From: Streptomyces aureus
Lineage (GTDB): Bacteria; Actinomycetota; Actinomycetes; Streptomycetales; Streptomycetaceae
Assembly: GCF_000725495.1 (NCBI RefSeq)
Contig: NZ_KL647042.1
Location: 231,591-278,740, forward strand
Direction of reading: 5' to 3'
DNA: 47,150 bases
Made by a program: the position numbers and the translations under genes. Positions 1-10,762 of this stretch are shown piece by piece (position 1 is the stretch's first letter; every line of letters begins with the position of its first letter). The notes below the pieces were generated by a model. The model saw only the letters and a list, made by a program, of their open reading frames with translations, was not told the DNA's origin and made no database searches.

Positions 1-1
1 C

Positions 2-1047
2 CCCCCCCCGAGCCCCACCCCGCCGCCGGCCCCCCGCCGAGGCCCCGGACCACGCACGCGACCCGCCTCGCCGGCCGGCACCGGACGGGAGAACGAACCC
101 GTTCCGGCCGAGACCCTCCCGCCGGGCGGCCGCCCGGAACCCGCCCCGCCGGCCGCCGCCGGCCGGGGACTCGGCGCGGACAGCGGCGCGGACGAGGGGG
201 CCGCGGGCGGGGCCGGTGCGAGGAAGACGCCGGACGTCGGAGGCGGGCCGACCCCGCGGGCCCGGGCCGGGGCCCGGGCAGAGAAGGCGCCAGGTGTCGG
301 AGACAGGGCGGGCCGGCACGGGAAGGACGGGGCCGGTACTCGCGGTGGTGCGGGCGCGGGGCGCCTGGTCGCGCGGGGGCTCCGGGTCGACTACGAGGGG
401 TTCACCGCCCTCGACGGGGTCACCCTGGACGTCCCGGCGGGGCGGATCACCGCGATCGTGGGGCCCAACGGGGCCGGGAAGAGCACCCTCTTCCACTGTC
501 TCGCGGGGACGCTGCGCCCCTCGGCCGGACAGGTGCTGTTCGACGGCCGGGACATCACCCGGCTGCCGGCGCACGCGCGGACGCGGCTCGGGATCGCGCG
601 GACCTTCCAGCAGCTGGCGGTCTTCCCGTCGCTGACCGTGGCGGAGAACGTGCGCGTGGGCGCCGAGCAGGGCCGGGCCGGCGGACCGGGGGCGGTGGAG
701 CGGGCGCTGCGGCTGCTCGGCCTCGACGGGCCGGTGCGCTCGCTGCCCGCGGAGGGGCTGGGGACGGGGACGCTGCGGCGCGTGGAACTGGCCCGGGCGC
801 TCGCCGGGAACCCGGGGGTGCTGCTGCTGGACGAACCCGCGGCCGGTCTCGACACCGGCGAGGTGACCGCGCTGGCCCGGGTGCTGCGGGCGCTCGCCGC
901 GGACGGCACGGCCCTGCTGGTCGTCGAGCACGACCTCGATCTGGTGGCCGGACTGGCCGACACCGTCCATGTCATGACGGCCGGACGGATCGTCGCCTCG
1001 GGCCCCGCCGACCGCGTCCTGCGCGTCCTGGACACGGGGACCGGCCG

Positions 1048-1051
<4 letters not shown>
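2..1051 (+). CDS. LivG-like ABC transporter ATPase, probably the C-terminal half of a permease-ATPase fusion (5' partial)
   Basis: Predicted to power uptake of branched-chain amino acids or similar amides at the membrane. The recognisable ATPase begins near 362 and shows Walker A GPNGAGKST (from 461), a Q-loop in ARTFQQL, Walker B VLLLDEPAAGLD and an H-loop in VVEHD. The ABC signature is degenerate (LGTGTLRR in place of LSGGQ), partly as in LivG relatives. The reading frame has no stop back to base 2 and no start with a good ribosome site. The first ~120 residues are Pro/Ala/Gly/Arg-rich linker with mostly G/C third positions. I infer a fusion to an upstream LivM-type permease outside the window; a separate gene starting at an internal GTG such as 458 is unlikely because that would remove strand 1 before the P-loop. 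The stop overlaps the next ATG. Confidence 0.75.
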
Positions 1052-2371
<1,320 letters not shown>

Positions 2372-2468
2372 CTAAGCAGCGCGTCCCGCTCCCCCGCCGA
2401 GCCCGCGCCCGGCACGCCCGGGGCCCCACCCGGTCGGACGACCGGATGGGGCCTCGCGCCCGGGACGA

Positions 2469-2501
2469 GGGCCTGTCGGACGGGAATTGTCGGACAGGCC
2501 C
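2469..2501 (-). terminator. Hairpin terminator of the upstream Rpf gene
   Basis: Arms at 2469-2481 and 2489-2501 (GGGCCTGTCGGAC and GTCGGACAGGCCC) form a 13-bp stem with one mismatch and a 7-base loop, just after the stop codon at 2517. There is no T-tract, as usual in Streptomyces. Confidence 0.7.
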
Positions 2502-2516
2502 CGGGGGGAGCGTGGC

Positions 2517-3428
<912 letters not shown>

Positions 3429-3691
3429 CCAACTCCTTGTCATTCGAGGCCAGTTCGCCGTTACCGTGGGTACCGTCGATTTTCGGCCAGCCGTTTCATG
3501 GGGTGATTTCAGGATTTGTCGACCAGCGCCCTTCGTGATCTGTGACTCACTTCACCCATTCAACTTCCCCACGACTTCCACAAGTTGACTGGGAGTGACC
3601 GATTCCGGGGGCGCCTTCACCCTGGGCGTCGGATGGTTCGATTCCGTTCGCTCTCGGGCGTGACTCCGGCCACAGATCACCCGTTGACATC

Positions 3692-3735
3692 TTCATGAGC
3701 CGGGAACGCCGGTTCATGGGCCGGGAGCCACCCGG
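3692..3735 (+). repeat. Two tandem ~21-23-bp imperfect repeats before the gene at 3768
   Basis: The copies at 3692-3712 and 3713-3735 share TTCATGRGCCGGGA followed by a CCGG-ending tail. They lie 33-76 bp before the GTG start at 3768, so they would be in the 5' leader or promoter. Confidence 0.6.
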
Positions 3736-3767
3736 CACCGCCACGCACCGCATCCCGAGGAGCCACC

Positions 3768-4541
3768 GTGCCGCGCATGCTCGACGTCAGCGACGACGTA
3801 CGCGCCGAGATCGGCGACGAAGAAGCCGACCGGCTGCTCGCCGGAGAGAACGCCCCCGGCAGTTACGACTGCACGTCGTGCCGCACCCCGGGCGACTCGG
3901 AACAGGAGCGCACCAGCACCGTCCTGTTCATCGGCGACGAGACCGCCGTCCTCGCCTTCGCCCACGCCACCTGCCTGCCCTCGCAGGTCGTGCAGGTCAC
4001 CGAGGAGCAACTCCAGGGCGCCGTCCGCTCGATCCACCCCGACGGCGCGCCCGCCGACCTCGTCCCCGAGCAGGCCGTGCTCGGCGTCACCAGCGGACTC
4101 GTCCTGATCCACGGCGAGCTGCACCCCGCGCTCGTCGTCGAGCCGACCGGACCGATCGTGCGGCCCGGCTCGACCGACATCGGCGACGACTTCCTGCCCC
4201 TGCTGATCGAGCAGGGCTTCATGCCCGCGACCGAGCTGAGCTCGGTGCCGCCGGTCCTGCACGGCTGGTCCGTGCTGCTCGCGGCGGGCCAGCTGCACGC
4301 CGTGCTCCAGCCGGGCAGCGGCGGCGGCGCCCCCGTCGCCTGGTGGCAGGCCCACCAGGCGCTCCAGGTCACCGACAGCTGGCGCGCCGCGGCGAACAAG
4401 CTCCAGCAGGTGCTCCTGTTCGCGGCGCCGGTCGGCTCGATCGGGCGTCAGCCCCGGGAGGACCTGCTGCGCGACGCGCTCGACAAGGCGGCGGCCAACG
4501 GACAGCTGGTGGCGGCGGCCATGCCACTCGCCGGCATCTGA
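3768..4541 (+). CDS. Conserved hypothetical protein of 257 residues
   Basis: I do not recognise a named family. The protein is soluble with no signal peptide or membrane helix. The N-terminal part has an acidic helix (VRAEIGDEEADRLL), then a CTSC pair at residues 35-38 and a further HATC, which could bind a metal. The rest alternates hydrophobic strands (GLVLIHGELHPALVVE, WSVLLAAGQLHAVLQ) and ends in helices. The GTG start is supported by GAGGAG 5 bases upstream (3757-3762). Codon bias is strong throughout, so it is a real gene. It stands alone, facing away from the Rpf genes. Function is unknown. Confidence 0.88.
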   Translation: MPRMLDVSDDVRAEIGDEEADRLLAGENAPGSYDCTSCRTPGDSEQERTSTVLFIGDETAVLAFAHATCLPSQVVQVTEEQLQGAVRSIHPDGAPADLVPEQAVLGVTSGLVLIHGELHPALVVEPTGPIVRPGSTDIGDDFLPLLIEQGFMPATELSSVPPVLHGWSVLLAAGQLHAVLQPGSGGGAPVAWWQAHQALQVTDSWRAAANKLQQVLLFAAPVGSIGRQPREDLLRDALDKAAANGQLVAAAMPLAGI

Positions 4542-4705
4542 GAGTCGCCGGACGGGACGCGGCGGGGAACCGCGGGCGGCGGGCCGGCCTCGGCCCGGGG
4601 TGCCCGTGCGGTTCCCCGCGCCCCCGCGCGCGCCGTCACTCCTGACGGCCCGTGAAATGAACGTTCCGGCCGCATCCGTCGGCCACCGGGGTCGTTGGCA
4701 CGTAC

Positions 4706-5146
4706 GTGCACACCTACGACGTCCCCGGCCACCGGCCCTTCCAGCCGGTCCCTCCCTCTGGCTCCCCCCACCGTCCGAGCAGAGAGGTGGCGGCGTCGCG
4801 GCCGGTGCATGATCATCATCCGGGCGGCCCGTCGGCCACGCCGATCTACGACGCGCTGTACGCCGAGTGGATCCGGTCGTTCAGGACCCTGCCCGGTGAC
4901 CGGCACGGCGAGGAGCACCTGGAGTTCAAGGCCTTCGGGCTCCTCGGGCGCGGCTCGAACTCCTTCAGCAGCTCGGGGCTGTACAGCTCGTACAGCGCGG
5001 GGGCGCAGACCACCCGGCAGATCGCCGCGCAGCACGGGCACACGTCGATGACGACGGCCGTCTGGCAGACGGGTACGCGCCAGCACGGCACCGGGACCCA
5101 GCACGTCCCGGCCGCGCTTCCGCCCGCCCCGCGCAGGGGCGTGTGA
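4706..5146 (+). CDS. Small conserved hypothetical protein, about 146 residues
   Basis: Unrecognised family. The best-looking part is residues ~45-90, containing TPIYDALYAEWIRSFRTLPG and GEEHLEFKAFG, a motif I associate with small Streptomyces proteins of unknown role. The N-terminal 40 residues are Pro/His/Ser-rich and the C-terminal 55 are Ser/Thr/His-rich and probably disordered. The start is uncertain: the GTG at 4706 has no clear ribosome site, and a GTG near 4791 would give a shorter protein keeping the core. It is followed by a strong bidirectional terminator shared with the converging der operon. Confidence 0.65.
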   Translation: MHTYDVPGHRPFQPVPPSGSPHRPSREVAASRPVHDHHPGGPSATPIYDALYAEWIRSFRTLPGDRHGEEHLEFKAFGLLGRGSNSFSSSGLYSSYSAGAQTTRQIAAQHGHTSMTTAVWQTGTRQHGTGTQHVPAALPPAPRRGV

Positions 5147-5172
5147 GCGGCGGGTAGCGAAGAAGCAGAGAA

Positions 5173-5209
5173 GCGTGAGGGGCGGCTCCCCGGGAGCCGC
5201 CCCTCACGC
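5173..5209. terminator. Bidirectional terminator, perfect 18-bp stem
   Basis: Arms 5173-5190 and 5192-5209 are exact reverse complements (GCGTGAGGGGCGGCTCCC and partner) around one central base. They lie between the convergent genes ending at 5146 and 5239, so the hairpin can serve both. Confidence 0.9.
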
Positions 5210-5238
5210 CGTGTCCACGGGCGTCCTGCCCGTGGGCC

Positions 5239-6717
5239 CTACTTCTTCTTGTTGGTGCCGCGCTTCTCGCGCACCCGCACCGAGATGTGGATCGGCGTAC
5301 CCGCGAAGCCGAACTCCTCGCGCAGTCGGCGCTCGATGAAGCGGCGGTAGCCGTGCTCGATGAAGCCCGAGGAGAAGAGCACGAAGCGCGGGGGCTTGGT
5401 GCCCGCCTGCGTGCCGAACAGGATGCGGGGCTGCTTGCCGCCGCGGACCGGGTGCGGGTGGGCCGCGACCAGCTCGCCGAGGAAGGCGTTCAGACGGCCG
5501 GTCGGGACGCGTGTCTCCCAGCCGTCCAGGGCCGTCTCGATCGCCGGGACGAGCTTCTCCATGTGACGGCCGGTGCGGGCCGAGACGTTCACCCGGGGCG
5601 CCCAGGCCACCTGGGCGAGCTCGGTCTCGATCTCCCGCTCCAGGTAGTAGCGGCGCTCCTCGTCGAGCGTGTCCCACTTGTTGAAGGCGAGGACGACGGC
5701 GCGGCCGGCGTCGACGGCCATGGTGACGATGCGCTGGTCCTGCACCGAGATGGTCTCGGACGCGTCGATCAGGATGACCGCGACCTCGGCCTTCTCGACG
5801 GCGGCGGCGGTGCGCAGCGAGGCGTAGTAGTCGGCGCCCTGCTGGAGGTGGACGCGCTTGCGGATGCCCGCCGTGTCGACGAACTTCCAGGTGACGCCGC
5901 CGAGTTCGATGAGCTCGTCGACCGGGTCACGGGTGGTGCCCGCGATCTCGTTGACGACCACGCGGTCCTCGTTCGCCACCTTGTTCAGCAGCGAGGACTT
6001 GCCGACGTTCGGGCGGCCGATCAGGGCGATGCGGCGGGGGCCGCCGACCGCGGTGCCGAAGCTCTGCGCCGGGGCCTCGGGCAGCGCCTCCAGGACGGCG
6101 TCGAGCATGTCGCCGGTGCCGCGGCCGTGCAGCGCGGAGACCGGGTGCGGCTCGCCGAGACCGAGGGACCACAGATACGTGGCGTCGGCCTCGCCGCTCA
6201 TGCCGTCGACCTTGTTGGCGCACAGGATGACGGGCTTGCCGGCCTTGCGGAGCAGGCGGACGACCGCCTCGTCGGTGTCGGTCGCGCCGACCTTGGCGTC
6301 GACGACGAAGACGACCGCGTCCGACGCCTCGATGGCGTACTCGGCCTGGGCGGCGACGGACGCGTCGATGCCGAGGACGTCCTGCTCCCAGCCGCCGGTG
6401 TCGACGAGCTTGAAGCGGCGGCCCGACCACTCGGCCTCGTAGGTCACGCGGTCGCGGGTGACGCCGGGCTTGTCCTCGACGACCGCCTCGCGGCGGCCGA
6501 TGATGCGGTTGACCAGGGTCGACTTGCCGACGTTCGGGCGGCCGACGACGGCGAGGACGGGGAGCGGGCCGTGCCCGGCCTCCTCGATCGCGCCCTCGAC
6601 GTCCTCGATGTCGAAGCCCTCTTCCGCGGCGAGCTCCATGAACTCCGCGTACTCGGCATCGCCAAGCGCCCCGTGATCGTGCTCTGCCGAGCCGTCGGGC
6701 TGGATGTGGTCGTTCAT
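5239..6717 (-). CDS. der: Ribosome biogenesis GTPase Der (EngA)
   Basis: Essential double-Era-type GTPase acting in 50S ribosome assembly. An acidic N-terminal extension of ~50 residues precedes G domain 1 (GRPNVGKST at 59-67, DTGG, NKVD) and G domain 2 (GRPNVGKSS at 234-242, DTAG, NKWD). A C-terminal KH-like domain ([30 protein letters not shown]) follows, with a basic GTNKKK tail. The 492-residue length fits actinobacterial Der. The ATG at 6717 has GAGG upstream. It is last in the minus-strand series aroH-tyrA-cmk-plsC-like-der, 78 bp after the acyltransferase, and ends before the strong terminator at 5173-5209. Confidence 0.98.
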   Translation of the reverse strand: MNDHIQPDGSAEHDHGALGDAEYAEFMELAAEEGFDIEDVEGAIEEAGHGPLPVLAVVGRPNVGKSTLVNRIIGRREAVVEDKPGVTRDRVTYEAEWSGRRFKLVDTGGWEQDVLGIDASVAAQAEYAIEASDAVVFVVDAKVGATDTDEAVVRLLRKAGKPVILCANKVDGMSGEADATYLWSLGLGEPHPVSALHGRGTGDMLDAVLEALPEAPAQSFGTAVGGPRRIALIGRPNVGKSSLLNKVANEDRVVVNEIAGTTRDPVDELIELGGVTWKFVDTAGIRKRVHLQQGADYYASLRTAAAVEKAEVAVILIDASETISVQDQRIVTMAVDAGRAVVLAFNKWDTLDEERRYYLEREIETELAQVAWAPRVNVSARTGRHMEKLVPAIETALDGWETRVPTGRLNAFLGELVAAHPHPVRGGKQPRILFGTQAGTKPPRFVLFSSGFIEHGYRRFIERRLREEFGFAGTPIHISVRVREKRGTNKKK

Positions 6718-6795
6718 GAAGTCCGTACCTCGTCGTTCATTCGTGGTGATCGGTGGACCGTCCGCAAATCCGGGTGATCCACTACTAAGTGTCGC

Positions 6796-7470
6796 CTAGC
6801 GCCCGGCGGGGCGCCCGGTGTTTTCCCGGCGTCCGGTCAGATGTCTGGCGTGGTCCAGGTGGGCGCTGAGCTGCTTCTGGATGCGGCCGGTGGCCTCGTC
6901 CAGCGCCTGTCGCGTGCGCCGGCCGCTGCCGTCGCCCGCCTCGAAGGGGTCGCCGAAGACGACGTCGACCCTGCTGCGCAGCGGGGGCAGCGCCTTGGTG
7001 AGCCGGCTGGCCCGTTCGGTGCTTCCCAGTACCGCGACCGGGACGATCGGGGCCCCGCTGCGCACCGCGAAGTACGCGAGCCCGGCCCGCAGCGAGGCGA
7101 AGTCGCCCTCGCCCCGGGTGCCCTCGGGGAAGATCCCGAGGACTCCGCCGGCCGCCAGGACGCCGAGGGCGTCGGTGATGGCCGCGCGGTCGGCGATCTC
7201 CCGGTCGACCTTGAGCTGGCCGATGCCCAGCAGGAACGGGTCGAGCGGGCCGACGAACGCTTCCTTCTTGATCAGGAAGTGCGTGGGCCTGGGCGCGACG
7301 CCCATGACCATCGGCCCGTCGATGTTGTGGGCGTGGTTCACGGCCAGGATCGCCGGTCCGGTCGCGGGGACCTTCCAGGCGCCGAGGACGCGCGGCTTCC
7401 ACAGCCCGTACATCAGGCCGACGCCGATGCGGCGCCCGACCTCGGCCCGTCTCGCGGAGGGTGCGCTCAC
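6796..7470 (-). CDS. 1-acyl-glycerol-3-phosphate acyltransferase-like protein (PlsC family)
   Basis: Predicted membrane-associated acyltransferase transferring an acyl chain to lysophospholipid. The block NHAHNIDGP supplies the catalytic H-x4-D, and FPEGTRGEG is the second conserved block that binds the phosphate. IVPVAVLGS near residue 165 is the usual third block. The GTG start at 7470 overlaps the cmk stop as GTGA, which decides it over upstream in-frame codons. The protein is then 224 residues. The C-terminal ~25 residues are basic. The same cmk-plsC-der order is common in actinobacteria, so co-transcription is expected. The exact acyl acceptor is not shown. Confidence 0.92.
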   Translation of the reverse strand: MSAPSARRAEVGRRIGVGLMYGLWKPRVLGAWKVPATGPAILAVNHAHNIDGPMVMGVAPRPTHFLIKKEAFVGPLDPFLLGIGQLKVDREIADRAAITDALGVLAAGGVLGIFPEGTRGEGDFASLRAGLAYFAVRSGAPIVPVAVLGSTERASRLTKALPPLRSRVDVVFGDPFEAGDGSGRRTRQALDEATGRIQKQLSAHLDHARHLTGRRENTGRPAGR

Positions 7471-8162
7471 GCGGCGGCCCGCTTCTCCTCGACGAGGGTG
7501 ACGACGCACTCGATGACCTGCTGGAGCGTGAGGTCGGAGGTGTCCACCTCGACCGCGTCGTCCGCCTTGGCGAGGGGGGAGGTCTTACGGCTGGAGTCGG
7601 CCGCGTCGCGCTTGACCAGGGCCTCACGGGTCGCCTCGACGTCGGCGCCCTTGATCTCACCGCTGCGCCGGGCGGCACGCGCCTCCGGGGAGGCGGTGAG
7701 GAAGATCTTCAGGTCGGCGTCGGGCAGCACGGTGGTGCCGATGTCCCGGCCCTCGACGACGATGCCGGCCGGCGCGGACCCGGCGAGGGCGCGCTGCAGC
7801 TCGGTGATGCGGGCCCGCACCTCGGGGACGGCGCTGACCGCGCTGACCTTGGAGGTGACCTCCTGGGTGCGGATCGGGCCCGCGACGTCGGTCCCGTCGA
7901 CCGTGATGGTCGGCTCGGCCGGGTCGGTGCCGGAGACGATCTCCGGCTTGCCGGCCGCGGCGGCGATCGCGGAGGGGTCCGTGATGTCGATGTCGTTGCT
8001 GACCATCCACCACGTGATGGCGCGGTACTGGGCGCCGGTGTCCAGGTAGCTCAGGCCGAGCTTGGCGGCCACGGCCTTCGAGGTGCTCGACTTGCCCGTG
8101 CCGGAGGGGCCGTCGATGGCGACAATCACAGCCGGAACGGTACGGGCGGCGCCGTTTTCCAC
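7467..8162 (-). CDS. cmk: Cytidylate kinase
   Basis: Phosphorylates CMP and dCMP to diphosphates using ATP. It has the P-loop IDGPSGTGKSS near the N-terminus, LDTGAQYRAITW for the nucleotide-monophosphate site, VVEGRDIGTTV and RAARRSGE of the lid region, and the DTSDLTLQQV strand near the end. The GTG at 8162 (start VENGAARTV) gives 231 residues, the usual size, with AGGAAGG upstream. Longer readings back to 8318 add a non-conserved stretch crossing the hairpin at 8199-8222. Its stop overlaps the acyltransferase start. Confidence 0.96.
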   Translation of the reverse strand: MENGAARTVPAVIVAIDGPSGTGKSSTSKAVAAKLGLSYLDTGAQYRAITWWMVSNDIDITDPSAIAAAAGKPEIVSGTDPAEPTITVDGTDVAGPIRTQEVTSKVSAVSAVPEVRARITELQRALAGSAPAGIVVEGRDIGTTVLPDADLKIFLTASPEARAARRSGEIKGADVEATREALVKRDAADSSRKTSPLAKADDAVEVDTSDLTLQQVIECVVTLVEEKRAAA

Positions 8163-8198
8163 GGTGGGAACACCTTCCTGGTGCGGGGTGGAGGTCTC

Positions 8199-8222
8199 TG
8201 CGGGGCGCGAGCGCGCCCCGCA
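8199..8222 (-). terminator. 10-bp perfect hairpin between tyrA and cmk
   Basis: Arms 8199-8208 and 8213-8222 (TGCGGGGCGC and complement) enclose a 4-base loop in the 172-bp gap. It could partly terminate transcription from aroH-tyrA, or be a leader structure if cmk has its own promoter. Confidence 0.5.
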
Positions 8223-8334
8223 CAAGGTTACCGGCCCCGCGGACCCCGTATCACTGCCCCTTCCGCCGACGGCCCGGCAGGCCGGTCGGACGACGGTGGC
8301 ACCGGGGCTTCGGGGCACGGGGCGGCGGCCGTTC

Positions 8335-9420
8335 TCACTGGCGCAGGGCCCAGCCCCGTTCCCGCAGGGCCGCGCTCAGGACCGGTACCGCCTTCGGCTC
8401 CACCATCAGCTGCACCAGACCGGCCTGCTGCCCGGTCGCGTGCTCGATGCGGACGTCCTCGATGTTGACGCCGGCCATCCCCGCGTCGGCGAAGATGCGG
8501 GCGAGCTGTCCGGGCTGGTCGTCGATCAGCACGGCCACGACCTCGTAGACCCGCGGCGCGGAGCCGTGCTTGCCGGGGACGCGGACCTGGCCGGCGTTGC
8601 CTCGGCGCAGGACGTCCTCGATGCCGGTCGCGCCCTCACGGCGCTTGTCCTCGTCGGAGGACTGGAGGGCGCGCAGGGCCTGGACCGTCTCGTCGAGGTC
8701 CGCGGAGACGTCCGCGAGCAGGTCGGCGACGGGGCCCGGGTTCGCGGAGAGGATGTCGATCCACATCCGGGGGTCGGAGGCCGCGATCCGGGTCACGTCG
8801 CGGATGCCCTGCCCGCAGAGCCGTACCGCCGTCTCCTCGGCGTGCTCCAGGCGTGCGGCGACCATGCTGGACACCAGATGCGGCATGTGCGAGACGAGCG
8901 CCACGGCGCGGTCGTGGGCGTCCGCGTCCATGACGACGGGCACGGCCCGGCAGTGCGAGACCAGTTCCAGAGCGAGGTTCAGGACCTCGGTGTCCGTGTC
9001 CCGGGTCGGGGTGAGCACCCAGGGCCGGCCCTCGAAGAGGTCGCCGCTCGCGGCCAGCGGGCCGGACTTCTCCCGGCCGGACATGGGGTGGGTGCCGATG
9101 TACGGGGTGAGGTCGAGGCCGAGCGCCTCCAGCTCGCGGCGGGGGCCGCCCTTGACGCTCGCGACGTCGAGGTAGCCGCGGGCCACTTTGCGGCGCATGG
9201 CGTCCGCGAGGGTGGCGGCGACGTGGGCGGGCGGCGCGGCGACGATCGCGAGGTCGACCTGCCCCTCGGGGGCCTCGTCGGTGCCGGCGCCGAGCGCGGC
9301 CGCCGTGCGGGCCTGCTCCGGGTCGTGGTCGGCGAGGTGGACGACGACGCCGCGGGCGGCGAGCGCGAGGGCCGCGGACGTGCCGATCAGCCCGGTTCCG
9401 ATGACGAGTGCGGTCCTCAC
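8335..9420 (-). CDS. tyrA: Prephenate dehydrogenase with C-terminal ACT domain
   Basis: Converts prephenate to 4-hydroxyphenylpyruvate in tyrosine synthesis using NAD(P). The N-terminal Rossmann motif is VIGTGLIGTSAALAL, followed by an acidic residue at the end of strand 2 (HLADHD) that favours NAD. The catalytic region has GTHPMSGREKSG, and the helical dimer domain has HDRAVALVSHMPHLVSS. An ACT domain (VYEVVAVLIDDQPGQLARIF to the end) implies allosteric control, probably by tyrosine. The GTG start at 9420 overlaps the aroH stop as GTGA; length 361 residues. The coupling to chorismate mutase places consecutive reactions of one branch in one transcript. Confidence 0.96.
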   Translation of the reverse strand: MRTALVIGTGLIGTSAALALAARGVVVHLADHDPEQARTAAALGAGTDEAPEGQVDLAIVAAPPAHVAATLADAMRRKVARGYLDVASVKGGPRRELEALGLDLTPYIGTHPMSGREKSGPLAASGDLFEGRPWVLTPTRDTDTEVLNLALELVSHCRAVPVVMDADAHDRAVALVSHMPHLVSSMVAARLEHAEETAVRLCGQGIRDVTRIAASDPRMWIDILSANPGPVADLLADVSADLDETVQALRALQSSDEDKRREGATGIEDVLRRGNAGQVRVPGKHGSAPRVYEVVAVLIDDQPGQLARIFADAGMAGVNIEDVRIEHATGQQAGLVQLMVEPKAVPVLSAALRERGWALRQ

Positions 9421-9779
9421 TGGGCGATGTCCTTGCGCAGGGCGCCCGCGGCGCCGAGGTAGACGTGCACGACGTCGGCGCGCGGCCGGTCGGACTCGAT
9501 ATGGGCGAGGACCCGGACCACCCGGGGCATCGCGCCCTCGATGTCCAGTTCCTGCGCGCAGATCAGCGGGACGTCGACGATGCCGAGCTTGCGGGCCGCC
9601 GCGGCCGGGAAGTCGCTGTGCAGATCGGGGGTCGCCGTGAACCAGATGCTGATCAGGTCGTCCGTGGTGAGCGCGTTGCGCTCCAGGATGGCGGTGAGCA
9701 GCTCGCTGACCTGCTCGTCCATGTGCCCGGCCTCGTCCCGTTCCAGTTGGACGGCGCCCCGGACCGCTCGTACCGCCAC
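9417..9779 (-). CDS. aroH: Chorismate mutase, AroH class
   Basis: Rearranges chorismate to prephenate, feeding the next gene. The 120-residue size and sequence fit the monofunctional AroH trimer fold: AVRGAVQLERDEAGHM, LLTAILERNAL, DLISIWFTATPDLHSDFPA, PLICAQELDIEGAMPRVVRVL and a terminal VYLGAAGALR. Active-site residues of this family (Arg7-like, Glu, Arg in MPRVVRV) are recognisable. The GTG start at 9779 is preceded by GAGGAG about 8 bases upstream. It is first in the minus-strand operon; its leader holds three 13-bp repeats. Confidence 0.95.
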   Translation of the reverse strand: MAVRAVRGAVQLERDEAGHMDEQVSELLTAILERNALTTDDLISIWFTATPDLHSDFPAAAARKLGIVDVPLICAQELDIEGAMPRVVRVLAHIESDRPRADVVHVYLGAAGALRKDIAQ

Positions 9780-9790
9780 GTTGGTGCTCC

Positions 9791-9829
9791 TCGCTGATCC
9801 ATGTAGCTGATCTGTGCAGCTGGTCTGTG
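9791..9829 (-). repeat. Three tandem 13-bp repeats in the aroH leader
   Basis: Units at 9791-9803, 9804-9816 and 9817-9829 follow the plus-strand pattern NNGCTGRTCYRTG without gaps. They end 11 bases before the aroH start and abut its ribosome site. The rest of the 280-bp gap (9780-10059) has a TACGCT -10-like hexamer on the minus strand near 9853 and nothing else clear. Confidence 0.75.
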
Positions 9830-10059
9830 TTCACGCGTGTCACACCAGCGTAGTCAGCCCCCGGACGGCGGGTGCGCGGCGCCCGTCTGACGAGACGGGC
9901 CCCCGGAACCGGATCCGGCCGGGGCGGGCCGCCCGGAGGTGCCGGTGTCACCCGAATCGCCCCATTCCGCGAAGTCCGGGGAGAACGCGCCCGTGCGCCT
10001 CTGGACGCGGGGGCACGCGTCCGCTCTGATGGCAGGAGACCCGCCCCGGGGAGGAACGG

Positions 10060-10737
10060 ATGAAGCGCCCAGGACCCCTTCTCACCCTCCTCGCGGGGCT
10101 CGTGTTCGCCGTGTTCCTGCTGGCGCTCAACGCGACGACGGGGACGAAGGGCACGTCGAACCCGTACCGGCCGGCCTCGCCGGGCGTCTCGGCGTCCGCC
10201 ACCGCGCCCGCGGTCTCCGCCTCGCCGCCGAGGAGCCCCGCGCCGAGCCCCTCCGCGTCCCGCGCGGCCGTCCCGAACGCCGACTACGCGGGCCGCACCG
10301 ACGACGGCTCCTCCGCGGTCGCGGTCTCCCTGCGCGGCGGCAGGGCCATCGCGTACTTCTGCGACGGCCACGACAAGGAGTCCTGGCTCAAGGGCGCGGT
10401 CGCGCAGGACGGCACCCTGAAGCTCACGGGCGCGCACGGCGACCGGCTGGACGGAACCCTGAAGGGCAACCGGCTGATCAGCGGCACCACCGAGGTCGGC
10501 GGGCAGCGGTACGTGTTCACGGCCGACCGGGCGGTCAAGCCCTCCGGCCTGTACCGGGCGACGGCCACCGTGCGCGGCGCGAAGATCGACGGCGGCTGGA
10601 TCGTGCTGCCCGGCGGCAGGCAGGTCGGCGTCGTGGAACGCGACGGCACGCCCGCGGCGGCACCGGAGATCGACCCGGAGACCGGCGCCGTGACGATCGA
10701 CGGCCAGAAGGTCGTCGCCCGTCCTGTCACCCCCTGA
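10060..10737 (+). CDS. Membrane-anchored or secreted protein of unknown function
   Basis: A 225-residue protein. Residues ~6-24 (LLTLLAGLVFAVFLLALNA) form one membrane segment or an uncleaved signal. A Ser/Pro/Ala-rich extracellular linker (about 35-70) follows, then a beta-rich globular domain with repeated short strands: GRAIAYFCDGHDKESWLKG, then TLKLTGAHGDRLDGTL and RLISGTTEVGGQRYVFTA. No catalytic motif was recognised and I know no name for it. The ATG has GGGGAGGAACGG directly upstream. Only 25 bp separates it from the next two genes, so it probably belongs to the same electron-transfer operon and may be an extracytoplasmic accessory subunit. Confidence 0.88.
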   Translation: MKRPGPLLTLLAGLVFAVFLLALNATTGTKGTSNPYRPASPGVSASATAPAVSASPPRSPAPSPSASRAAVPNADYAGRTDDGSSAVAVSLRGGRAIAYFCDGHDKESWLKGAVAQDGTLKLTGAHGDRLDGTLKGNRLISGTTEVGGQRYVFTADRAVKPSGLYRATATVRGAKIDGGWIVLPGGRQVGVVERDGTPAAAPEIDPETGAVTIDGQKVVARPVTP

Positions 10738-10762
10738 CCTCCTCTTCCACCGGGAGCCGTTC

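Noticed and set aside
216..635. Short plus-strand frame near the left edge
   Set aside because: It is out of frame with the LivG-like ATPase and is Arg/Gly/Ser-rich without domains.
3625..3660. tRNA-like T-loop GGTTCGATTCC
   Set aside because: Flanking bases do not pair as a T-stem, and no acceptor stem, CCA or anticodon arm fits around it.
3547..3753. 68-codon minus-strand frame before the gene at 3768
   Set aside because: No codon bias or domain; it covers likely promoter and repeat sequence.
5287..6777. A 496-codon open frame opposite der
   Set aside because: Typical antisense shadow in high-GC DNA; der has all GTPase motifs on the other strand.
8163..8318. Longer cmk beginning at 8318
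   Set aside because: The added 52 residues are non-conserved and cross a 10-bp hairpin; the GTG at 8162 gives the family length.
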